Positions 6,135 through 7,665 of a stretch of DNA of 7,665 nucleotides are shown in pieces (position 1 is the stretch's first letter; each line of letters starts with the position of its first letter). This DNA is from Thermoplasmata archaeon (GTDB taxonomy: Archaea > Thermoplasmatota > Thermoplasmata > GCA-020350865). The position numbers and the translations under genes were made by a program. Where the stretch lies: positions 820,196 to 827,860 of the forward strand of contig CP070726.1 of NCBI GenBank assembly GCA_020350865.1, given 5' to 3'. The notes beneath the pieces were generated by a model. The model was given only the letters and a program-made list of their open reading frames with translations. It ran no database searches and was not told where the DNA came from.

Positions 6135-7665
6135 AGAAGGAGATGGCATTTTATCTGGCATTCTGCCTTGTGAGCTTGGGAATCATTCTTCTCCTTCCCA
6201 CCGGTTGCGCCCAGCCGTACGGCGGAAGCGTGTGGACCGGTGACGAGCAGGAGAACCACAAGGATTATTTCGACAGGGAGGAGGATGTGTATTATTATAT
6301 AGAGGCCACTGAAAATGGAGGTGCCCCCCTACAGGATGCAGACATCAGGATCGAGATCTCCGGGCCCGTTGGCATAGTCCACAATGTGACTATTCATACA
6401 GATATCTACGGAAGGGCCAGCGGTTTTTGGCATGAAGATTTAGATAAGGATATTGGAACTTACACATTATATGCCAATTATACCATACACAATATTGGCA
6501 GCCGCAACTTCAGGATATACACGCCCATCCCGCGGTTTGCCGAGGTGGAAACCTATATCGATGGTTACAGGGATTCAGACGGCACCCCAGGCCGATATTT
6601 TTCCTCGGATGAGCTGGTTTTCTTCAGTATCTATGTTACAGATCAGCACGGAAATCCGTTTGAGGACGACGGGCCCGTGTATTACGAGATCGGACATAAT
6701 GGACAGACGCTCACGGAATACTGGTGGACTTATACTACCGATTCAGAGGGCTACATTGATGACTACTACGAACCGGGTGATATCACTGGAGATGCGGTCT
6801 ACGGGCTATATTACATAAATGTAACCGATGAACAGGACTTCTCCATAGGCAACACGACCTTCGAGGTTGTTGATGTGAGCATTGACATCTCCCCCTACAA
6901 AACACAGTATGTCCAGGGGGAGGAGATAACGATAGTGGTGACCAGCTCTGTTCCGGGTCCCATCGATGTGCGGATTTTGGACCCGGATAAAGAAGTGCTG
7001 CCGTCCGCCAATTGGGTTGACCAGGATCTGATCAACAGCCAGTGGACATCAGATTATATTTTAGGAACTGGGCTTCCTGATGGAGAGTATGAAATCCAGG
7101 TGATCAAGGATGATAACCTCATGGAATCGAATACCATTGTGGTGAAGAAATACGCCCTTAATATCTGGACGGACTCTGGGGCCTACCTGCCCGGGGAGAC
7201 AATGACCGTGTTCTATACCATCACAAACAACAAGGACGGGAGCGGAGTTGATGACGCCACACTCCAGTGGATATTCCAGTACTATGATGAAGATGTATGG
7301 GATTTGAGGGAGACAAGACAGGATATCATATCCACCGGTTCGTTTGGAGATTTCAAGGTGACCATTCCGAAATCCGCTTCTGGCATAGAAACCGGGGCGC
7401 TGCATGTTTGGGCGAACGACACGAGCGGCCGTTCAGACCTCCAGAAAGAGGACATCGACATCGGGGAGATCGTTGCCCAGTTGGAAATTGATGATGATGG
7501 ATACTTGGCTGGGGATTTTATACTCGTTGAGATCGAGGCCATGATCGATTCCATGGCGCACCCCCTAAAGAACGGTGATGTGCATCTCAATGTCTCAAAA
7601 GAAGGTGTTGAGTTGCGGGATTATACAACATCCGGTCTTAAGACAGATGAACGGGGCAGACTGGA
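6131..7665 (+). CDS. Exported modular surface protein with tandem Ig-like/macroglobulin-like domains (3' end outside window)
   Basis: A long frame with no stop to the window edge: 511 complete codons. Residues 2-4 (KKE) and a hydrophobic stretch at about 6-23 form a signal peptide. Thr24-Gly25-Cys26 is a possible lipobox, although Pro rather than Leu is at -3, and cleavage after Ala27 is an alternative. The mature part is acidic, Tyr-rich and built of about five beta-sandwich-like units, roughly 48-132, 134-248, 249-340, 341-446 and 447 onward. Several share the pattern Y-x-x-G-E/D plus alternating hydrophobic strand, then (T)D-x-x-G-R/Y-x and a G-x-Y-x-L/I/V strand, as in MG2/Ig-like repeats of surface and alpha-2-macroglobulin-like proteins. 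N-glycosylation sequons occur at Asn85, 116, 230, 241, 429 and 487. An extracellular structural, adhesive or binding role is inferred; no catalytic motif is visible in this part. Transcribed divergently from glmM. Confidence 0.85.
   Translation, partial: MKKEMAFYLAFCLVSLGIILLLPTGCAQPYGGSVWTGDEQENHKDYFDREEDVYYYIEATENGGAPLQDADIRIEISGPVGIVHNVTIHTDIYGRASGFWHEDLDKDIGTYTLYANYTIHNIGSRNFRIYTPIPRFAEVETYIDGYRDSDGTPGRYFSSDELVFFSIYVTDQHGNPFEDDGPVYYEIGHNGQTLTEYWWTYTTDSEGYIDDYYEPGDITGDAVYGLYYINVTDEQDFSIGNTTFEVVDVSIDISPYKTQYVQGEEITIVVTSSVPGPIDVRILDPDKEVLPSANWVDQDLINSQWTSDYILGTGLPDGEYEIQVIKDDNLMESNTIVVKKYALNIWTDSGAYLPGETMTVFYTITNNKDGSGVDDATLQWIFQYYDEDVWDLRETRQDIISTGSFGDFKVTIPKSASGIETGALHVWANDTSGRSDLQKEDIDIGEIVAQLEIDDDGYLAGDFILVEIEAMIDSMAHPLKNGDVHLNVSKEGVELRDYTTSGLKTDERGRL

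Noticed and set aside
6453..6818. 121-codon open frame on the + strand within the surface-protein gene
   Set aside because: It is in a different frame from the long uninterrupted reading frame that has a signal peptide and a strong ribosome binding site; no initiation signal of its own.
1..7665. CRISPR arrays, insertion sequences, long direct repeats, tRNA genes or a defence cassette
   Set aside because: Nothing of these kinds was seen by eye on either strand; the genes are housekeeping metabolism, one protease and a surface protein.

Overview
The window looks archaeal, most likely a euryarchaeote (Thermoplasmatota-like is a guess). TATA-like boxes sit about 25-35 bases upstream of several starts, ribosome binding sites follow the GGAGG/GGTGA pattern, and the protein families are archaeal versions: GlmM, the two-domain sugar-1-phosphate nucleotidyltransferase/acetyltransferase, an AF2372-like inositol monophosphatase, and a single-domain JAMM protease. 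I see no mobile element, CRISPR array, tRNA or rRNA. No stretch over 300 bases lacks a gene.

Layout. Positions 97-2193 (+ strand) hold three closely packed genes: an inositol monophosphatase-family phosphatase, an NAD kinase and a JAMM metalloprotease. The first two correspond to the two halves of a fused archaeal protein, NADP phosphatase/NAD kinase MJ0917. Positions 2190-5964 (- strand) hold, in transcription order, phosphoglucosamine mutase GlmM, a bifunctional sugar-1-phosphate nucleotidyltransferase/acetyltransferase coupled to it by an ATGA overlap, and a GT4 glycosyltransferase. The JAMM gene and the glycosyltransferase gene converge, and their stop codons share the tetramer CTAG. At about 5965-6130 a compact divergent promoter region separates glmM from a large + strand gene starting at 6131. 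That gene encodes an exported protein of tandem Ig-like/macroglobulin-like beta domains and runs off the right edge of the window.

How the genes fit together. GlmM (GlcN-6-P to GlcN-1-P) and the bifunctional enzyme (GlcN-1-P to GlcNAc-1-P to UDP-GlcNAc) make up the last three steps of UDP-GlcNAc synthesis. The GT4 enzyme is a plausible user of a nucleotide sugar for surface glycans or glycolipids. The divergent surface protein carries at least six N-glycosylation sequons, so it could be a recipient; that link is inference. On the left, the phosphatase/NAD kinase pair points to control of NADP(H) levels or to inositol/fructose phosphate metabolism.

Most of this is recognisable core archaeal metabolism and I do not see a clearly new system. 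The points most worth a second look are the unfused phosphatase/NAD kinase pair, a Lys-to-Arg change in the acetyltransferase active site, the divergent promoter with a small leaderless-looking upstream ORF, the polybasic JAMM protein, and the modular surface protein.
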